This document shows positions 43,273 to 58,535 of a stretch of DNA of 64,000 nucleotides, in pieces. Numbering within the stretch: the stretch's first letter is position 1; each line of letters starts with the position of its first letter. Position numbers and translations under genes: made by a program. This DNA is from an uncultured Woeseiaceae bacterium (GTDB taxonomy: Bacteria; Pseudomonadota; Gammaproteobacteria; Steroidobacterales; Woeseiaceae): contig CALZJH010000002.1 of the NCBI GenBank assembly GCA_945787845.1, forward strand, positions 62,001-126,000. Direction: 5' to 3'. The notes beneath the pieces were generated by a model, which saw only the letters and a list, made by a program, of their open reading frames with translations, made no database searches and was not told the DNA's origin.

Positions 43273-44277
43273 ATGCCGATCAGCCTCGGAGAACTTGCCA
43301 CACGGTTTGGCTGTGAGCTAATCGGCAACCCTGACTCTGTTGTCAGCGGCGTCGCCACGTTGCCGAACGCCACCGCGGAGTCACTGACGTTTCTTGCCAG
43401 CAAGGCATACAAGGAGCAGCTGTCTTCCACGAAGGCGGCTGCTGTTGTATTGCGTCCAGGCGATGCGGCCGATTCTCCGGTCGCCACGCTGTTACACGAT
43501 GACCCGTATGCCTGCTATGCGCGCATGGCAACGGTCATTTGTCCGCCGCCGGCCTACGCGCCCGGTGTGCATGCTTCGGCGGTCGTTGATGCGACAGCCT
43601 CTGTCTCCAAGAGTGCACATATTGCCCCGCACGTTGTCATTGGCGAACGCTCGAAAGTTGGCGACAACGTGTATCTCGGCCCCGGCACCGTTGTCGGTCC
43701 GGACTGCGAGATTGGTGACGATTGCCGCTTTATTGCCAACGTAACACTCGCGCGTGCCGTAGTGATCGGCAAGCGCGGCATTTTTCATCCCGGAGTGGTG
43801 CTGGGTGCTGACGGCTTTGGCAACGCCATGTCGGCAGAGGGGTGGATCAAGGTGCCACAGGTTGGCGGCGTTCGTATCGGTGACGACGTCGAGATTGGTG
43901 CCAATACGACTGTGGACTGCGGCGCAATTGAGGATACTGTTATCGAGGATGGCGTCCGCATCGATAACCTGTGCATGATCGCTCACAATGTCCATGTTGG
44001 CGCGCACACGGCCATGGCCGGGATGTCCGGCATTGCGGGCAGCACGACCATCGGCAAGCGTTGCATGTTCGCAGGCATGGGTGGCGCCGTGGGGCATATC
44101 TCGATTTGTGACGATGTCATCATCGGCGCAAAATCCTACGCGTCCAAGGACATTACCGAGCCCGGGACTTACCTGGCCAGCTTTCCCGCGGAACCGGCCA
44201 GGGATTGGGCGAAGAAGGTCGGGAGATTCAGGCGCATTGAAGCGCTGCAGGCTCGAGTCAGGAAGCTGGAAAAATAG
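43273..44277 (+). CDS. lpxD: UDP-3-O-acylglucosamine N-acyltransferase
   Basis: A 334-residue acyltransferase of lipid A synthesis. A small N-terminal domain binds the uracil; then left-handed beta-helix repeats (about 100-300) carry the catalytic histidine region DNLCMIAHNVHVG. A C-terminal helix follows. It adds the N-linked acyl chain from acyl-ACP. The stop codon overlaps the lpxA GTG by one base, leaving no room for fabZ, which usually lies between the two. Confidence 0.96.
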   Translation: MPISLGELATRFGCELIGNPDSVVSGVATLPNATAESLTFLASKAYKEQLSSTKAAAVVLRPGDAADSPVATLLHDDPYACYARMATVICPPPAYAPGVHASAVVDATASVSKSAHIAPHVVIGERSKVGDNVYLGPGTVVGPDCEIGDDCRFIANVTLARAVVIGKRGIFHPGVVLGADGFGNAMSAEGWIKVPQVGGVRIGDDVEIGANTTVDCGAIEDTVIEDGVRIDNLCMIAHNVHVGAHTAMAGMSGIAGSTTIGKRCMFAGMGGAVGHISICDDVIIGAKSYASKDITEPGTYLASFPAEPARDWAKKVGRFRRIEALQARVRKLEK

Positions 44278-45047
44278 TGATTCATTCGACAGCAATAGTA
44301 TCGGACAAGGCAGTAATTGCTGACGATGTCGAGGTTGGTCCCTATGCCATTATTGGCGACCATGTAGAGATCGACAGCGGTACGCAAATAGACAGTCACG
44401 TGGTGATTAACGGTCCGACAAGGATCGGTAAAGAGAACCGCATCTACCAGTTTGCGTCGATTGGCGACGACCCCCAGGACAAGAAATATGCCGGTGAACC
44501 GACACGTCTGACCATCGGTGATCGCAACACCATTCGCGAGTTCTGCACCCTGAGCCGGGGAACCACGCAGGACCTGGGCGATACGGTTATCGGCGATGAC
44601 AACTGGATCATGGCGTATGTGCATATCGCGCATGATTGCGTCGTAGGTAACAAGACGATCATGGCAAATAACACGACGCTGGCCGGCCATGTGCACGTCG
44701 GTGACTGGGTTATTTGTGGTGGTTTCTCCGGTATCCACCAGTTCTGCAAGATCGGGGCGCATGCATTTCTTGGCATGTACACGGGCGTCAATCGCGATGT
44801 ACCGGCCTACACGATGGTCTCGGGGCAGCCTGCCGTGGCGCGGGGTATCAACAGTGAAGGCCTGAAACGGCGTGATTTCTCGACTGAGCAGATTCGCAAT
44901 ATCAAGAATGCCTATCGGATCACGTTCCGAAAGGGCAAAAAGAAAGCCGAAGCCATCGACGAAATCGCCGAGCTCGCAAAGACGCAACCCGAGCTCGACC
45001 TGTTTCTCGAATCACTGCGCTCGTCCGAGCGCGGTCTGGCGCGCTAG
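44277..45047 (+). CDS. lpxA: UDP-N-acetylglucosamine O-acyltransferase
   Basis: A 256-residue enzyme performing the first step of lipid A synthesis. Beta-helix hexapeptides run from the start (IHSTAIVSDKAVIADDVEVGPYAIIG), with the catalytic histidine in MAYVHIAHDCVVG and the acyl-length region in GFSGIHQFCKIG. The helical C-terminal domain ends SLRSSERGLAR. Begins with GTG inside the lpxD stop. Confidence 0.97.
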   Translation: MIHSTAIVSDKAVIADDVEVGPYAIIGDHVEIDSGTQIDSHVVINGPTRIGKENRIYQFASIGDDPQDKKYAGEPTRLTIGDRNTIREFCTLSRGTTQDLGDTVIGDDNWIMAYVHIAHDCVVGNKTIMANNTTLAGHVHVGDWVICGGFSGIHQFCKIGAHAFLGMYTGVNRDVPAYTMVSGQPAVARGINSEGLKRRDFSTEQIRNIKNAYRITFRKGKKKAEAIDEIAELAKTQPELDLFLESLRSSERGLAR

Positions 45048-45056
45048 ACTCCAGTA

Positions 45057-46193
45057 ATGAAAATTGGACTGGTTGCTGGCGAGGCATCCGGCGACGTACT
45101 TGGCGCCGGACTGATTCGTACCCTGCGTGCGCGCTATCCAGACGCGGTCATCGAAGGTGTGGCCGGACCCCGGATGATCGAGGCGGGTTGCGATTGCTGG
45201 GAGCCCGCCGAGTCGCTTGCTGTAATGGGCCTCGTCGAACCCCTTGTGCATATCCCGCGCTTGCTGCGGCTGCGCCGCGAGCTCGCCCGTCGCTGGATAG
45301 AATCGCCGCCGGACGTGTTCGTCGGCATCGATTCACCCGACTTTAACCTCGGCCTCGAGAAAAAGCTCCGCAAGGCGGGCATCAGGACCGTGCACTACGT
45401 CAGTCCCTCCATCTGGGCGTGGCGCCCGGGGCGAGTCAAAAAGGTGAAAAAGGCCGCAGACACGGTTCTTTGTATTCTGCCGTTCGAACCGGCGTTGTAT
45501 GAGAGGCACGGCGTGAACGCCGTTTTCGTCGGCCATCCCAGCGCACACGGAGCGCCGGATCGTATCGACGTCGCTGCGGCGCGCGCGCAGCTGAACATCG
45601 AAGCTGATGCCGTGGTGGCTTTACTGCCGGGCAGTCGCGCGGGTGAGATTCATCGTGTCGGCGGTATTGTCGCCGCCGCCGCCGCAAACATCCTCGCAGC
45701 CAGGCCGGGCGTGCGCTTCGTCACGCCGGTCGCGGCCCCTGGTCTCAGATCGTTAATCGAGGCGCAGCTGGAGGATGCGGGCATTGCCGATGTCGTCACG
45801 CTGGTCGACGGCAAGTCCGATCTGGCCATGACAGCCGCGGATGTCGTGCTTTTAGCTTCGGGTACCGCCGTGCTCGAGGCGGCAATGCTGCGCAAGCCGG
45901 CGGTGGCGACGTATCGCGTGGCGTTCCTGAGCTACTTCATTGCGATCAAGTTGGGGATGGTCAAGCTCACGCACTATACGTTGCCAAACCTCTTGACCGA
46001 GGAACCGCTGGTGCCCGAGTTCATGCAACACGATGCCCAGCCGGCCGCGATCGCCAACGCCGTTATCGAGCTCCTCGACGACCCGCAACGACGGCGATTC
46101 ATTAGCGAGAGATTTGATAGACTGAGAACGGAGCTGGCACTGGATTCAGACCAGCACGCCGCCGCTGCCGTTCTCAAGCTGGCGCGGCGCTAA
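45057..46193 (+). CDS. lpxB: Lipid A disaccharide synthase
   Basis: A 378-residue glycosyltransferase of family 19. [23 protein letters not shown] is the N-terminal signature; [20 protein letters not shown] and [12 protein letters not shown] are further family motifs, and [21 protein letters not shown] binds the UDP sugar. It joins UDP-diacylglucosamine to lipid X at the inner face of the cytoplasmic membrane. It starts 9 bases after lpxA. Confidence 0.97.
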   Translation: MKIGLVAGEASGDVLGAGLIRTLRARYPDAVIEGVAGPRMIEAGCDCWEPAESLAVMGLVEPLVHIPRLLRLRRELARRWIESPPDVFVGIDSPDFNLGLEKKLRKAGIRTVHYVSPSIWAWRPGRVKKVKKAADTVLCILPFEPALYERHGVNAVFVGHPSAHGAPDRIDVAAARAQLNIEADAVVALLPGSRAGEIHRVGGIVAAAAANILAARPGVRFVTPVAAPGLRSLIEAQLEDAGIADVVTLVDGKSDLAMTAADVVLLASGTAVLEAAMLRKPAVATYRVAFLSYFIAIKLGMVKLTHYTLPNLLTEEPLVPEFMQHDAQPAAIANAVIELLDDPQRRRFISERFDRLRTELALDSDQHAAAAVLKLARR

Positions 46194-46215
46194 CGGGGCA
46201 ATTCTCACACCACCC

Positions 46216-46818
46216 ATGCAGCAGGCAAGACTGTTTGAATTAGGCGAACTCGTGGCCGGAGTCGACGAGGCGGGACGCGGACCACTCGCGGGTCCGGTCG
46301 TGGCGAGCGCCGTCATCCTGCGGCCCGATGACCTTATTCCGGGTCTTGCGGATTCCAAAAAGCTCTCAGCCGCACGCCGCAACGCACTCGCGCGCGAAAT
46401 TCGCGAACGCTCCCTGTCGTGGTCGGTGGCCTGGGCCGATCCCGGGGAGATTGATGAGCTGAATATTCTCGCGGCGACGATGCTGGCGATGCGGCGAGCG
46501 ATCGGTTTCCTGTCGGTGACGCCAACGGGCGTGCAGGTCGATGGCAACCGTCTGCCCGACCTGGAGTTTGATGGTTTACAACTCCAGGGCGAGGCTATAG
46601 TGGGTGGCGACGGCAAGATTCCCGCCATCAGTGCTGCATCGATCATTGCGAAAACCACGCGCGACGGGATCATGGAGTTTCTCGATCGAGTGCACCCCGA
46701 ATACGAGTTCGCACGGCACAAGGGCTACGGGACGAAGATTCATTGTGATCTCCTGCGCAGCCACGGGCCGTGCGAGCAGCATCGTTACAGCTTCGCACCC
46801 GTGAGGGCAGCATCGTGA
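46216..46818 (+). CDS. rnhB: Ribonuclease HII
   Basis: A 200-residue nuclease that removes ribonucleotides and RNA from RNA-DNA hybrids. Catalytic acidic residues lie in [16 protein letters not shown] and, later, near the [10 protein letters not shown] strand; [23 protein letters not shown] is the conserved lysine-rich segment. It overlaps dnaE by 4 bases. The lpxB-rnhB-dnaE order is standard for the group. Confidence 0.97.
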   Translation: MQQARLFELGELVAGVDEAGRGPLAGPVVASAVILRPDDLIPGLADSKKLSAARRNALAREIRERSLSWSVAWADPGEIDELNILAATMLAMRRAIGFLSVTPTGVQVDGNRLPDLEFDGLQLQGEAIVGGDGKIPAISAASIIAKTTRDGIMEFLDRVHPEYEFARHKGYGTKIHCDLLRSHGPCEQHRYSFAPVRAAS

Positions 46819-49800
46819 GTACGCCGACCTTCGTGCATTTGCATGTCCACACCGAGTATTCGATGGTGGACAGCACGGTCCGAATTCCGGCGTTGATGAG
46901 TCAGTGTGCCGAGCACGGCATGCCGGCCGTTGCCCTGACGGACCAGAACAACCTCTTCGGTCTCGTGAAGTTCTATCGCAAGGCGATTGCCGCCGGCGTC
47001 AAGCCGCTGATAGGCCTCGACCTGCGTATCCTGAACGAGGACGAGCCGGACCGCCCCTATTCGCTGCTCCTGCTGGTGCAGACCAACGACGGATATCGCA
47101 ACTTATCCGAACTCGTGACGCGCAGTTACATCGAGGGCCAGGTTCGTGGTGAGCCGCTCGCAAGGCGCGCATGGCTGACCACTGAAAGCTGCACAGGACT
47201 GCTGGCCCTGTCCGGCGGCCTGCACAGCGATATCGGTCATGCACTGCATGCCCAGCATGCGGAACAGGCTCGCGAACGTCTCGAAGAGTGGAAAGCCGTA
47301 TTTCCGGACCGTTTCTACCTCGAACTCATCCGCACCGGCCGTGCGGGCGAGGAAGACTGCGTGCATGCCAGTCTCGAACTTGCCAGCCGGACGGACACTC
47401 CCGTGGTGGCGACCAACGATGTACGCTTTTTAAGTCGACGCGATTTCGATGCGCACGAGGCGCGCGTCTGCATCCACGACTCCCGGGTACTGGCGGATAC
47501 CGAGAGGCCGCGAATGTACAGTCCGCAGCAATACCTGCGAACGCCTGAAGAGATGGCGGAGCTGTTTGCGGATGTGCCCGAGGCGCTGGCGAATACCGTC
47601 GAAATTGCGCGGCGCTGCAACCTGGATCTCACGCTTGGCGAGAGCGTGCTCCCTGCGTTTCCGGTGCCCGAGGGACAGACCGAAGCGGACTTCCTCGAAG
47701 TTGAAGCGCGGCGCGGACTACAAGTCGCTCTCGAGACGATTTTCGATACCCGCGAGATCCCGGAAAACGAACGTGCCGCGTTCAGCGCGCCGTACCTGGA
47801 ACGCCTGCAGAGTGAGCTCGATGTCATCCAGTCGATGGGTTTCCCCGGTTACTTCCTTATTGTCGCGGACTTCATTCGCTGGGCGAGAGAGAACGAGGTG
47901 CCCGTCGGACCGGGGCGCGGGTCCGGGGCGGGCTCGCTGGTTGCCTGGATACTCCGGATCACGGACCTCGACCCTCTGGAACACGATTTGCTGTTCGAGC
48001 GCTTTCTCAATCCGGAGCGTGTTTCCATGCCTGACTTTGATGTCGACTTCTGCATGGAAGGACGCGACGACGTCATCGACTACGTGGCCGAGCGCTACGG
48101 GCGGGAGCGCGTATCGCAGATTATTACCTTTGGCACCATGGCGGCAAAGGCCGTCATTCGCGACTGTGGCCGGGTGCTAAGCCAGCCCTACGGTTTCGTC
48201 GATCGGATCGCGAAACAGGTACCTTTCGAAATCGGCATGACGCTCGAGAAGGCGCTCGAGCAGTCGGACGAACTGGCTTCGATGTATCGCGATGACGAAG
48301 AGGTGACCGCCATCATCGATCTCGCGATGTCGCTCGAGGGACTGGTGCGCAATGCCGGCAAACATGCCGGCGGGGTGGTTATCTCGCCCGGCCCCCTGAC
48401 CGATTTCGCGCCGCTGTACTGCGAAGAAGGCGGTACGAACGTTGTCACCCAGCTCGACAAGGACGACGTTGAGGCCGTGGGCCTTGTCAAATTCGACTTC
48501 CTCGGCCTCAAAACCCTGACAATCATCGACTGGGCCGTGCGCATCGCCAAAGAGACCAATCCGGGCCTGGAGCTCGACGTCAGTCGCATACCGGCACACG
48601 ATGTGAAAACGTTCGAGCTGCTGCGCAGCACCAGGACCGCGGCTGTATTCCAGCTCGAGTCGAGCGGTATGCGCGACCTGATCAAGCGGATGCGGCCCGA
48701 TCAGTTTGACGATCTCGTGGCCCTCGTTGCCCTGTTCAGGCCGGGTCCGCTGCAGTCCGGCATGGTTGACGATTTCATCACGCGCAAACACGCGTCCAAC
48801 AAAGCCGACATCGACTATCTGCATCCGGACCTGAAACCGGTACTCGAAGAGACCTACGGCGTCATTCTTTACCAGGAGCAGGTGATGCAGATTGCCCAGG
48901 TCCTGGCCGGGTACACGCTTGGCGGTGCGGACTTGTTGCGTCGTGCCATGGGCAAGAAGAAGCCCGAAGAAATGGCGAAACAACGCGAGATCTTCGTCAC
49001 GGGTGCTACCGAACGCGGCGTCGCGCAGGAAACGGCAACGCGCATTTTTGACCTCATGGAGAAATTCGCAGGCTACGGCTTCAACAAGTCGCATTCGGCT
49101 GCGTATGCGGTCTTGTCGTACCAGACAGCGTATCTCAAGGCACATTATCCGGCCGCTTTCATGGCCGCCGTCATGAGCGCAGACCTGCAGAATACGGATC
49201 GGCTGGTCACGCTCAAGGACGATTGTCGCCAGCTCGGCCTGGAGCTGCAGGGACCGGACATTAACAGCTCGTCCTATCATTTCAGCGTGTCAGCTGCCGA
49301 TACGATTCTCTATGGCCTGGGTGCCATCAAGGGTGTGGGGCGGGGCGCCGTGGAGTCGCTGATTGCCGATCGTGAGGTTAACGGGCCGTACACGAGCCTC
49401 GCTGAATTCTGCCGCCGCGTCGACCACGAAAAGATCAACCGGCGTACGTTGGAAGCAATGGTCAAGTCGGGCGCGATGGACTGTTTCGGGGAAACACGTC
49501 GCGGTCTGATGCACCATGTTCCCGAGGCGCTGCGGAGTGCGGACCAGCAGGCGAAAGCAGCCGCGGCGGGGCAGAATGACATGTTCGGGCTGGGCGACGT
49601 GGTAGAGACCGAAGAAGTCCGGATGAAACCCGTGCAACTGGCCGAGTGGCAGGAGCGCCTGTTCCTGAGCAATGAAAAAGAGGCGCTGGGCCTGTACCTG
49701 ACCGGGCACCCCTTCGATGCTGTGCGACACGACGCGCGCTTCTTTGTCGATGGCAAGCTCGGCGACATCACGGCGGAACCGGCGCCGCAAACCAACAAAG

Positions 49801-50336
49801 GTGAGCGTGACTATGCTGCGCGGCGCGAGGCGACCGTTGCCGGCCTGATCGTTGACGTCCGCAAGCGCGGCAATCGCGTCAGCGTGGTTCTCGACGACGA
49901 CACGGGCCGCATGGAAATCAGCCTGTTCAGCGAGGCCTTCCAGGAGTTCAGTCACCTGCTGGTGAAGGACGAAATCGTCGTGATCTCGGGCGCTCTTCGA
50001 TACGACGACTTCATCGGCAGCTGGACCGTGAACGCCAAGAACGTGCTGCATATCGATCGGGTCATCGAGTCCCGGGCCAAGAGCCTGGTCCTCAGCATCG
50101 CGACGAACGGGCAGGGCGACGCCATCCTCACCCAGCTTCACGATGTATTGCTTCCCTACCGCGAAGGCAGCTGCGATGTGTCGGTGCGCTACGTCGGGAC
50201 CAGTGCGTCGGCCCGGCTGTCGCTGGGGCCCGAGTGGGCCGTGCGGCCCAGTCGCGAGTTGCGTGACAAGTTGACGGAGCTACTCGGGACCAATAATGTT
50301 CGTCTTCTCTACGCACCGACACGGGAACTGAACTGA
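46815..50336 (+). CDS. dnaE: DNA polymerase III alpha subunit
   Basis: A 1173-residue replicative polymerase. It starts with a PHP domain ([15 protein letters not shown]), followed by the polymerase core with [14 protein letters not shown] and the catalytic aspartates in [14 protein letters not shown]; further on are the helix-hairpin-helix region ([19 protein letters not shown]) and an OB fold ([32 protein letters not shown]). GTG 46815 overlaps the rnhB stop; the open frame reaches further back only through rnhB. Length equals that of the enterobacterial protein within about 1 percent. Confidence 0.97.
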   Translation: MSTPTFVHLHVHTEYSMVDSTVRIPALMSQCAEHGMPAVALTDQNNLFGLVKFYRKAIAAGVKPLIGLDLRILNEDEPDRPYSLLLLVQTNDGYRNLSELVTRSYIEGQVRGEPLARRAWLTTESCTGLLALSGGLHSDIGHALHAQHAEQARERLEEWKAVFPDRFYLELIRTGRAGEEDCVHASLELASRTDTPVVATNDVRFLSRRDFDAHEARVCIHDSRVLADTERPRMYSPQQYLRTPEEMAELFADVPEALANTVEIARRCNLDLTLGESVLPAFPVPEGQTEADFLEVEARRGLQVALETIFDTREIPENERAAFSAPYLERLQSELDVIQSMGFPGYFLIVADFIRWARENEVPVGPGRGSGAGSLVAWILRITDLDPLEHDLLFERFLNPERVSMPDFDVDFCMEGRDDVIDYVAERYGRERVSQIITFGTMAAKAVIRDCGRVLSQPYGFVDRIAKQVPFEIGMTLEKALEQSDELASMYRDDEEVTAIIDLAMSLEGLVRNAGKHAGGVVISPGPLTDFAPLYCEEGGTNVVTQLDKDDVEAVGLVKFDFLGLKTLTIIDWAVRIAKETNPGLELDVSRIPAHDVKTFELLRSTRTAAVFQLESSGMRDLIKRMRPDQFDDLVALVALFRPGPLQSGMVDDFITRKHASNKADIDYLHPDLKPVLEETYGVILYQEQVMQIAQVLAGYTLGGADLLRRAMGKKKPEEMAKQREIFVTGATERGVAQETATRIFDLMEKFAGYGFNKSHSAAYAVLSYQTAYLKAHYPAAFMAAVMSADLQNTDRLVTLKDDCRQLGLELQGPDINSSSYHFSVSAADTILYGLGAIKGVGRGAVESLIADREVNGPYTSLAEFCRRVDHEKINRRTLEAMVKSGAMDCFGETRRGLMHHVPEALRSADQQAKAAAAGQNDMFGLGDVVETEEVRMKPVQLAEWQERLFLSNEKEALGLYLTGHPFDAVRHDARFFVDGKLGDITAEPAPQTNKGERDYAARREATVAGLIVDVRKRGNRVSVVLDDDTGRMEISLFSEAFQEFSHLLVKDEIVVISGALRYDDFIGSWTVNAKNVLHIDRVIESRAKSLVLSIATNGQGDAILTQLHDVLLPYREGSCDVSVRYVGTSASARLSLGPEWAVRPSRELRDKLTELLGTNNVRLLYAPTRELN

Positions 50337-50364
50337 GGCTGCAATCGCCGCAACAGAACTGCCT

Positions 50365-51324
50365 ATGGATATGAAATTTCTTGATTTTGAGCAGCCCATC
50401 GCCGAACTGGAGGCGAAGATCGAGGAGCTGCGCTATGTTGGTGACGATTCCGAGATCAATATTAATGAGGAAGTCGCGCGCCTGAAGGCGAAGAGCGAGT
50501 CGCTCACCAAGAGCATCTTCGCGAAACTCAGCCCCTGGCAAATCGCGCGCGTGGCACGCCACGAATCGCGACCCTACACCCAGGACTACCTCAGCCTGAT
50601 CTCTCCGGATTTCCAGGAGCTGCACGGCGACCGCATGTACGCCGACGACCCGGCGATTATCGGCGGCGTCGGCCGCATCGACGGCCGTGCAGTCATGTTC
50701 ATCGGTCACCAGAAAGGCCGCGATACGAAGGAGCGTGTGCGCCGCAACTACGGCATGCCGAAACCCGAGGGTTATCGAAAAGCGCAACGCCTTATGCGCA
50801 TGGCGGAAAAGTTCTCGATGCCGGTTGTGACCTTGATCGATACCCCGGGAGCCTATCCTGGCGTCGGCGCGGAGGAGCGCGGCCAGAGCGAGGCCATTGC
50901 GTACAGCCTGTTCCTTATGGCGGGTCTGAAGACGCCGATCATCAGCGTGGTGATCGGGGAAGGCGGCTCCGGCGGCGCATTGGCCATCGGCGTCAGCGAT
51001 CGTCTGCTGATGCTGCAATACAGCATCTACTCGGTCATTTCCCCGGAAGGCTGCGCCTCGATCCTCTGGAAAAGTGCGGAAAAGGCAGAGGATGCCGCCG
51101 AAGCCATGCGCATTACGGCATCGCAACTGAATGAGTTCAACCTGGTCGATGAGGTGCTTGAGGAGCCGCTGGGCGGCGCTCACCGTAACCCGGGTGAAGC
51201 CGCGGGGGTCATCCGGAACGCCTTGCTCAAGAGTCTGGACGAACTCGGTTCGATGTCGACAGAGCAGCTACTCGAGGAGCGGCAACGGCGACTCTCGAGC
51301 TTCGGCAGATTCAAAGAGGCGTGA
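50365..51324 (+). CDS. accA: Acetyl-CoA carboxylase carboxyltransferase subunit alpha
   Basis: A 319-residue subunit which with AccD moves the carboxyl group from biotin to acetyl-CoA, the first committed step of fatty-acid synthesis. It begins [36 protein letters not shown] and [13 protein letters not shown] form the crotonase-fold oxyanion site. It follows dnaE by 28 bases and overlaps tilS by 4. An ATG at 50371 is a possible alternative start. Confidence 0.97.
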   Translation: MDMKFLDFEQPIAELEAKIEELRYVGDDSEININEEVARLKAKSESLTKSIFAKLSPWQIARVARHESRPYTQDYLSLISPDFQELHGDRMYADDPAIIGGVGRIDGRAVMFIGHQKGRDTKERVRRNYGMPKPEGYRKAQRLMRMAEKFSMPVVTLIDTPGAYPGVGAEERGQSEAIAYSLFLMAGLKTPIISVVIGEGGSGGALAIGVSDRLLMLQYSIYSVISPEGCASILWKSAEKAEDAAEAMRITASQLNEFNLVDEVLEEPLGGAHRNPGEAAGVIRNALLKSLDELGSMSTEQLLEERQRRLSSFGRFKEA

Positions 51325-52640
51325 GCTTCACCCCTGAGCAGCTGCTCGAGCGACTTGCGGCGTTTGAACAACAGGCCGAGCGCCCGGCCCGCTATCTGAT
51401 CGCATTCAGCGGCGGTCTGGATTCTTCCGTACTGGCGCATGCGCTGTCCGCCGCCGACATTCCCGTGATCGCGATACATATCGACCACGGGCTGCAACAA
51501 CAATCCGAAGAATGGAGCCGCCACTGCGAGGCCTTCGCCAGGTCGCTGGGTATCAGCTTCCGCGGCCGGAAGGTGGCCGTGCAGCTGGAGTCGGGAAGGG
51601 GCCCGGAGGCGTCCGCGCGCGAAGCGCGGTATAGCGCCCTGCATGCCGAAATGGAGCCCGGCGACTGGCTCATGAGTGCGCACCATCGCGAAGACCAGGC
51701 CGAGACCCTGTTGCTCAACCTGGTGCGCGGTAGCGGTCCGGCGGGCATCGCCGGTATCGGTGCGGTGCGCCGCTTCGGTCCGGGCTGGCTGATTCGCCCG
51801 CTGCTGTACTTCGATCGGGCCGACCTCGAGGCGTATGCACGGTCCCACGACATTCACTGGATTGATGACCCCTCAAACGCCGACAAGCGCTTTGACCGTA
51901 ATTTCCTGCGGCACGACGTCCTGCCACGCCTCAAGACGCGCTGGCCGGATATCGCGTTGCGCCTGCAGCGATCTGCGATGCACGCCAGTGAAGCGACGAG
52001 CTTGTTGATCGATCTCGCGAGGATCGATCTCGAGGCCCTGGGCGGGCATAGTGAGCGGCTGCCGGTCGCCGCCTTGCTCGCGTTGCCGAGGCCTCGACGG
52101 AAGAACCTGATACGGCACGCATTGCGCCTGTGCGGACTGACCTTACCCACGGCGCTGCAGCTCGACGCCATCCTGGACGAAGTCCTGCGTGCGCGTGACG
52201 ATGCGCAACCGCAGGTGCGCTGGCCCGGCGGTTCTGCCCGGCGTTATCGCGATGGACTGTATTTCCTGCCGGCAGAACTGGCCGACGCCCTGCCGGAAGG
52301 CCCGATTTCAGGCAGCAAGATCAGGCTCGGTAACGGACTCGGCATCCTGCACTTCGAACCCGGTGTGGATCGTGGCATCGATCCCGCCCTTGTCGGGCCC
52401 AAATTGCGGCTCGAGTCTCGCAAGGGTGGGGAGAAAATTCGCATTGATGGTCAACGACATACGAAGACATTGAAGAAACTACTTCAAGAAGCCGGGATCG
52501 TGCCCTGGATGCGTGACCGGGTGCCGCTGGTGTACTCGGGCAATCAGCTTGTCGCGGTCGGTGACCTGTGGATCGCCGACGGCGCGGCGGCATCGCCCGG
52601 TGTGGCAGTGCGGTGGAGCGATCGTCCCGCCCTGCATTAG
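51321..52640 (+). CDS. tilS: tRNA(Ile)-lysidine synthase
   Basis: A 439-residue enzyme that turns C34 of the AUA-reading tRNA(Ile) into lysidine. The PP-loop ATPase motif is [36 protein letters not shown] and [20 protein letters not shown] are the tRNA- and lysine-handling motifs. C-terminal domains include [24 protein letters not shown]. It begins with GTG inside the accA stop. Confidence 0.96.
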   Translation: MSFTPEQLLERLAAFEQQAERPARYLIAFSGGLDSSVLAHALSAADIPVIAIHIDHGLQQQSEEWSRHCEAFARSLGISFRGRKVAVQLESGRGPEASAREARYSALHAEMEPGDWLMSAHHREDQAETLLLNLVRGSGPAGIAGIGAVRRFGPGWLIRPLLYFDRADLEAYARSHDIHWIDDPSNADKRFDRNFLRHDVLPRLKTRWPDIALRLQRSAMHASEATSLLIDLARIDLEALGGHSERLPVAALLALPRPRRKNLIRHALRLCGLTLPTALQLDAILDEVLRARDDAQPQVRWPGGSARRYRDGLYFLPAELADALPEGPISGSKIRLGNGLGILHFEPGVDRGIDPALVGPKLRLESRKGGEKIRIDGQRHTKTLKKLLQEAGIVPWMRDRVPLVYSGNQLVAVGDLWIADGAAASPGVAVRWSDRPALH

Positions 52641-52647
52641 GCATTAG

Positions 52648-56617
<3,970 letters not shown>

Positions 56618-56648
56618 CAACGCGATAGCAGCCAATTTTGGGGAAGCA

Positions 56649-56945
56649 ATGAGCGGTTCACGCTGGTTACTGGTTTTGTTGGCACTCGCCGGGCTCGGTC
56701 TGCAGGCCGAGCTCTGGCTGTCCGAGGACGGCTACCGCAAGACCATCAAGCTGCGCACGGCGGTCGCCGAGCAGCGCGAACTGAATGAAGCCCTGCGCGA
56801 ACGCAATGCCGCCCTCGATGCTGAGGTGGTCAACCTCAAGCAGGGTCGCGACGCGGCGGAGGAGCGCGCCCGTACCGACCTCGGCATGATCGGCCAGTCA
56901 GAGACCTTCTACCAGGTCGTGCCAGTCGCCAGCTCGTCCAACTAG
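56649..56945 (+). CDS. ftsB: Cell division protein FtsB
   Basis: A 98-residue single-pass protein: a membrane helix near the N-terminus (WLLVLLALAGLGLQAELWL) followed by a coiled coil (TAVAEQRELNEALRERNAALDAEVVNLKQG). It joins FtsL and FtsQ in the divisome. Its place just after eno confirms the call. In many relatives ispD and ispF come next; here truD follows after 8 bases. Confidence 0.93.
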   Translation: MSGSRWLLVLLALAGLGLQAELWLSEDGYRKTIKLRTAVAEQRELNEALRERNAALDAEVVNLKQGRDAAEERARTDLGMIGQSETFYQVVPVASSSN

Positions 56946-56953
56946 GTTCCCTC

Positions 56954-57973
56954 ATGCCACTCCCTGACTGGGCCCGCGCACACGGCGGCCCGCTGCTTGC
57001 CGCCGGGATTCGTTCGCAGCCGGAAGACTTCCAGGTCACCGAGGAACTCGGCTACGCGTTCTCAGGCGATGGCGAGCACGACTTCCTCTGGATTGAAAAA
57101 AACGGCGCGAACACCGAATGGGTCGCGAGGCAACTCGCGCGTCATGCCGAGGTTCCGGCTAAAGACATCGGTTATTCCGGCCTGAAAGACCGGCATGCTG
57201 TGACCCGGCAGTGGTTCAGCATCCCGCGCTGGCACGCGCCCGACTGGCAGGCCCTCGACATCGACGGCGTCAGGGTCCTCGACGTCCAGCGTCATCAAAA
57301 GAAGCTGCGCCGCGGCGCGCACAAGGCGAATGCCTTTCGCATTGTGCTGCGCGCGAAGCAGCTGTCCAAGCACTCGGCGGCGCTTGAACAACGCATGCGG
57401 TTGATACAGGAGCAGGGCGTGCCGAATTACTTCGGCGAGCAGCGCTTTGGTCGTGCGGGCAACAACCTGGAACTCGCTGATGGGTTTGCGGCTGGCAAGC
57501 GGCTGCCGCGGCACAAGCGCAGTATTGCGATCTCGACGATGCGTTCGCTGGTTTTCAACGAGCAGCTCGACGAACGCGTTCGCGCAGGAACCTGGAACCA
57601 GGTGCTCGCCGGCGACAAGGCGAACCTCGATGGAACCAACAGCGTTTTTGATGTTGAAACAGTCGATGAGGATTTGCGTCGTCGCTGCAAGACCCTGGAT
57701 ATTCATCCGGCCGGCGTGCTTATTGGAGACGGTTCGACTCGCGGTCCTGATGCCTGGCTGGCCGCCCTGGCCAAGGCACGCGTCGAACCGGGGACAAGGG
57801 GCCTGCGTCTGCGTGTCGGTGACCTGGCATGGGGCATAACCGACGATGCCGTGGAATTGTCATTCCGTCTCGGCCGCGGCGCTTTTGCGACCGTGGTCCT
57901 GAGGGAGTTGGTTACGGTCGAGGATGTGTCCAGAAGAAGCGGGCACTCCCAAACAGTGCCACGGCCAGGCTGA
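56954..57973 (+). CDS. truD: tRNA pseudouridine synthase D
   Basis: A 339-residue enzyme making pseudouridine 13 in tRNA(Glu). The catalytic aspartate lies in IGYSGLKDRHAVTRQWFSI; EQGVPNYFGEQRFGRAGNNL is the second signature. The usual protein ends shortly after LRELV; here about 20 more residues (VEDVSRRSGHSQ and beyond) are read through the 3' end of the opposing membrane-protein gene, a 62-base antisense overlap. Confidence 0.95.
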   Translation: MPLPDWARAHGGPLLAAGIRSQPEDFQVTEELGYAFSGDGEHDFLWIEKNGANTEWVARQLARHAEVPAKDIGYSGLKDRHAVTRQWFSIPRWHAPDWQALDIDGVRVLDVQRHQKKLRRGAHKANAFRIVLRAKQLSKHSAALEQRMRLIQEQGVPNYFGEQRFGRAGNNLELADGFAAGKRLPRHKRSIAISTMRSLVFNEQLDERVRAGTWNQVLAGDKANLDGTNSVFDVETVDEDLRRRCKTLDIHPAGVLIGDGSTRGPDAWLAALAKARVEPGTRGLRLRVGDLAWGITDDAVELSFRLGRGAFATVVLRELVTVEDVSRRSGHSQTVPRPG

Positions 57974-58343
57974 CGTCCAGCATGACCACACCAAGCAGAG
58001 CGGGATAGGAACCGAGCGCGAGCCTGGAGAGCACGGCGGCAAACAGCACCATCGTTGCGAGAAACAGGTAAAAGCGGGTTCTGAATGCCTGCCATGGGCG
58101 CGGCTCGTCCAGCGCCGCAATCCTGTCGAGGTTTCTGCGGCAGAACCGCCCAAAAATGAAGTGAGCCTTGAGGGCGCCGATCAGGATAGCCGCGATCACG
58201 GCTATCCATGACCAGGTACTGCCCGGTCGCAACATTTCGGCCGCGGCAAAGAGCTCGCGGGCCTTCAAGGCCAAGATTATTGCGCCGCCAAGCCAGATCG
58301 TTCCGGCGATGACCTTTAGCGTGGATTTTGAAGTCTGAGACAC
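57912..58343 (-). CDS. Small inner-membrane protein of unknown function
   Basis: A protein of 143 residues if started at the GTG at 58341-58343, with four hydrophobic segments (about 12-27, 47-63, 90-105 and 112-130) and a conserved-looking basic loop between the middle pair (FCRRNLDRIAALDEPRPWQAFRTR). The frame is open to 58439, but that extension is coded by a very AT-rich stretch that looks like a promoter (TATAAT just upstream of the GTG) and reads as an unlikely hydrophobic leader. Function unknown. It overlaps the end of truD by 62 bases on the other strand. Confidence 0.65.
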   Translation of the reverse strand: MSQTSKSTLKVIAGTIWLGGAIILALKARELFAAAEMLRPGSTWSWIAVIAAILIGALKAHFIFGRFCRRNLDRIAALDEPRPWQAFRTRFYLFLATMVLFAAVLSRLALGSYPALLGVVMLDVSLAVALFGSARFFWTHPRP

Positions 58344-58535
58344 GGTAGTGATTATATAACTAATTGACTTATATAAAAAAAATATGATCGACCCAGCCTG
58401 CAACAGAACGCAGTTGCCGAGCCAGTTGAACGTCCGCAATGCTGCGGGAAGCGGCGGCTCGCATGATAGTCTTTATATGGCTGCTTTTGATCCAAAGCAG
58501 ACGTTGGTTTCTTTCGTCAGTTCAGGAGTGCGCGC

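Noticed and set aside
48177-49280. 367-residue minus-strand open frame inside dnaE
   Set aside because: Shadow of a highly conserved polymerase gene caused by GC-rich third positions.
58481-58500. CTGCTTT/AAAGCAG stem before the acetamidase gene
   Set aside because: Only 7 pairs around a 6-base loop and no T-run; too small to claim a terminator or regulator.
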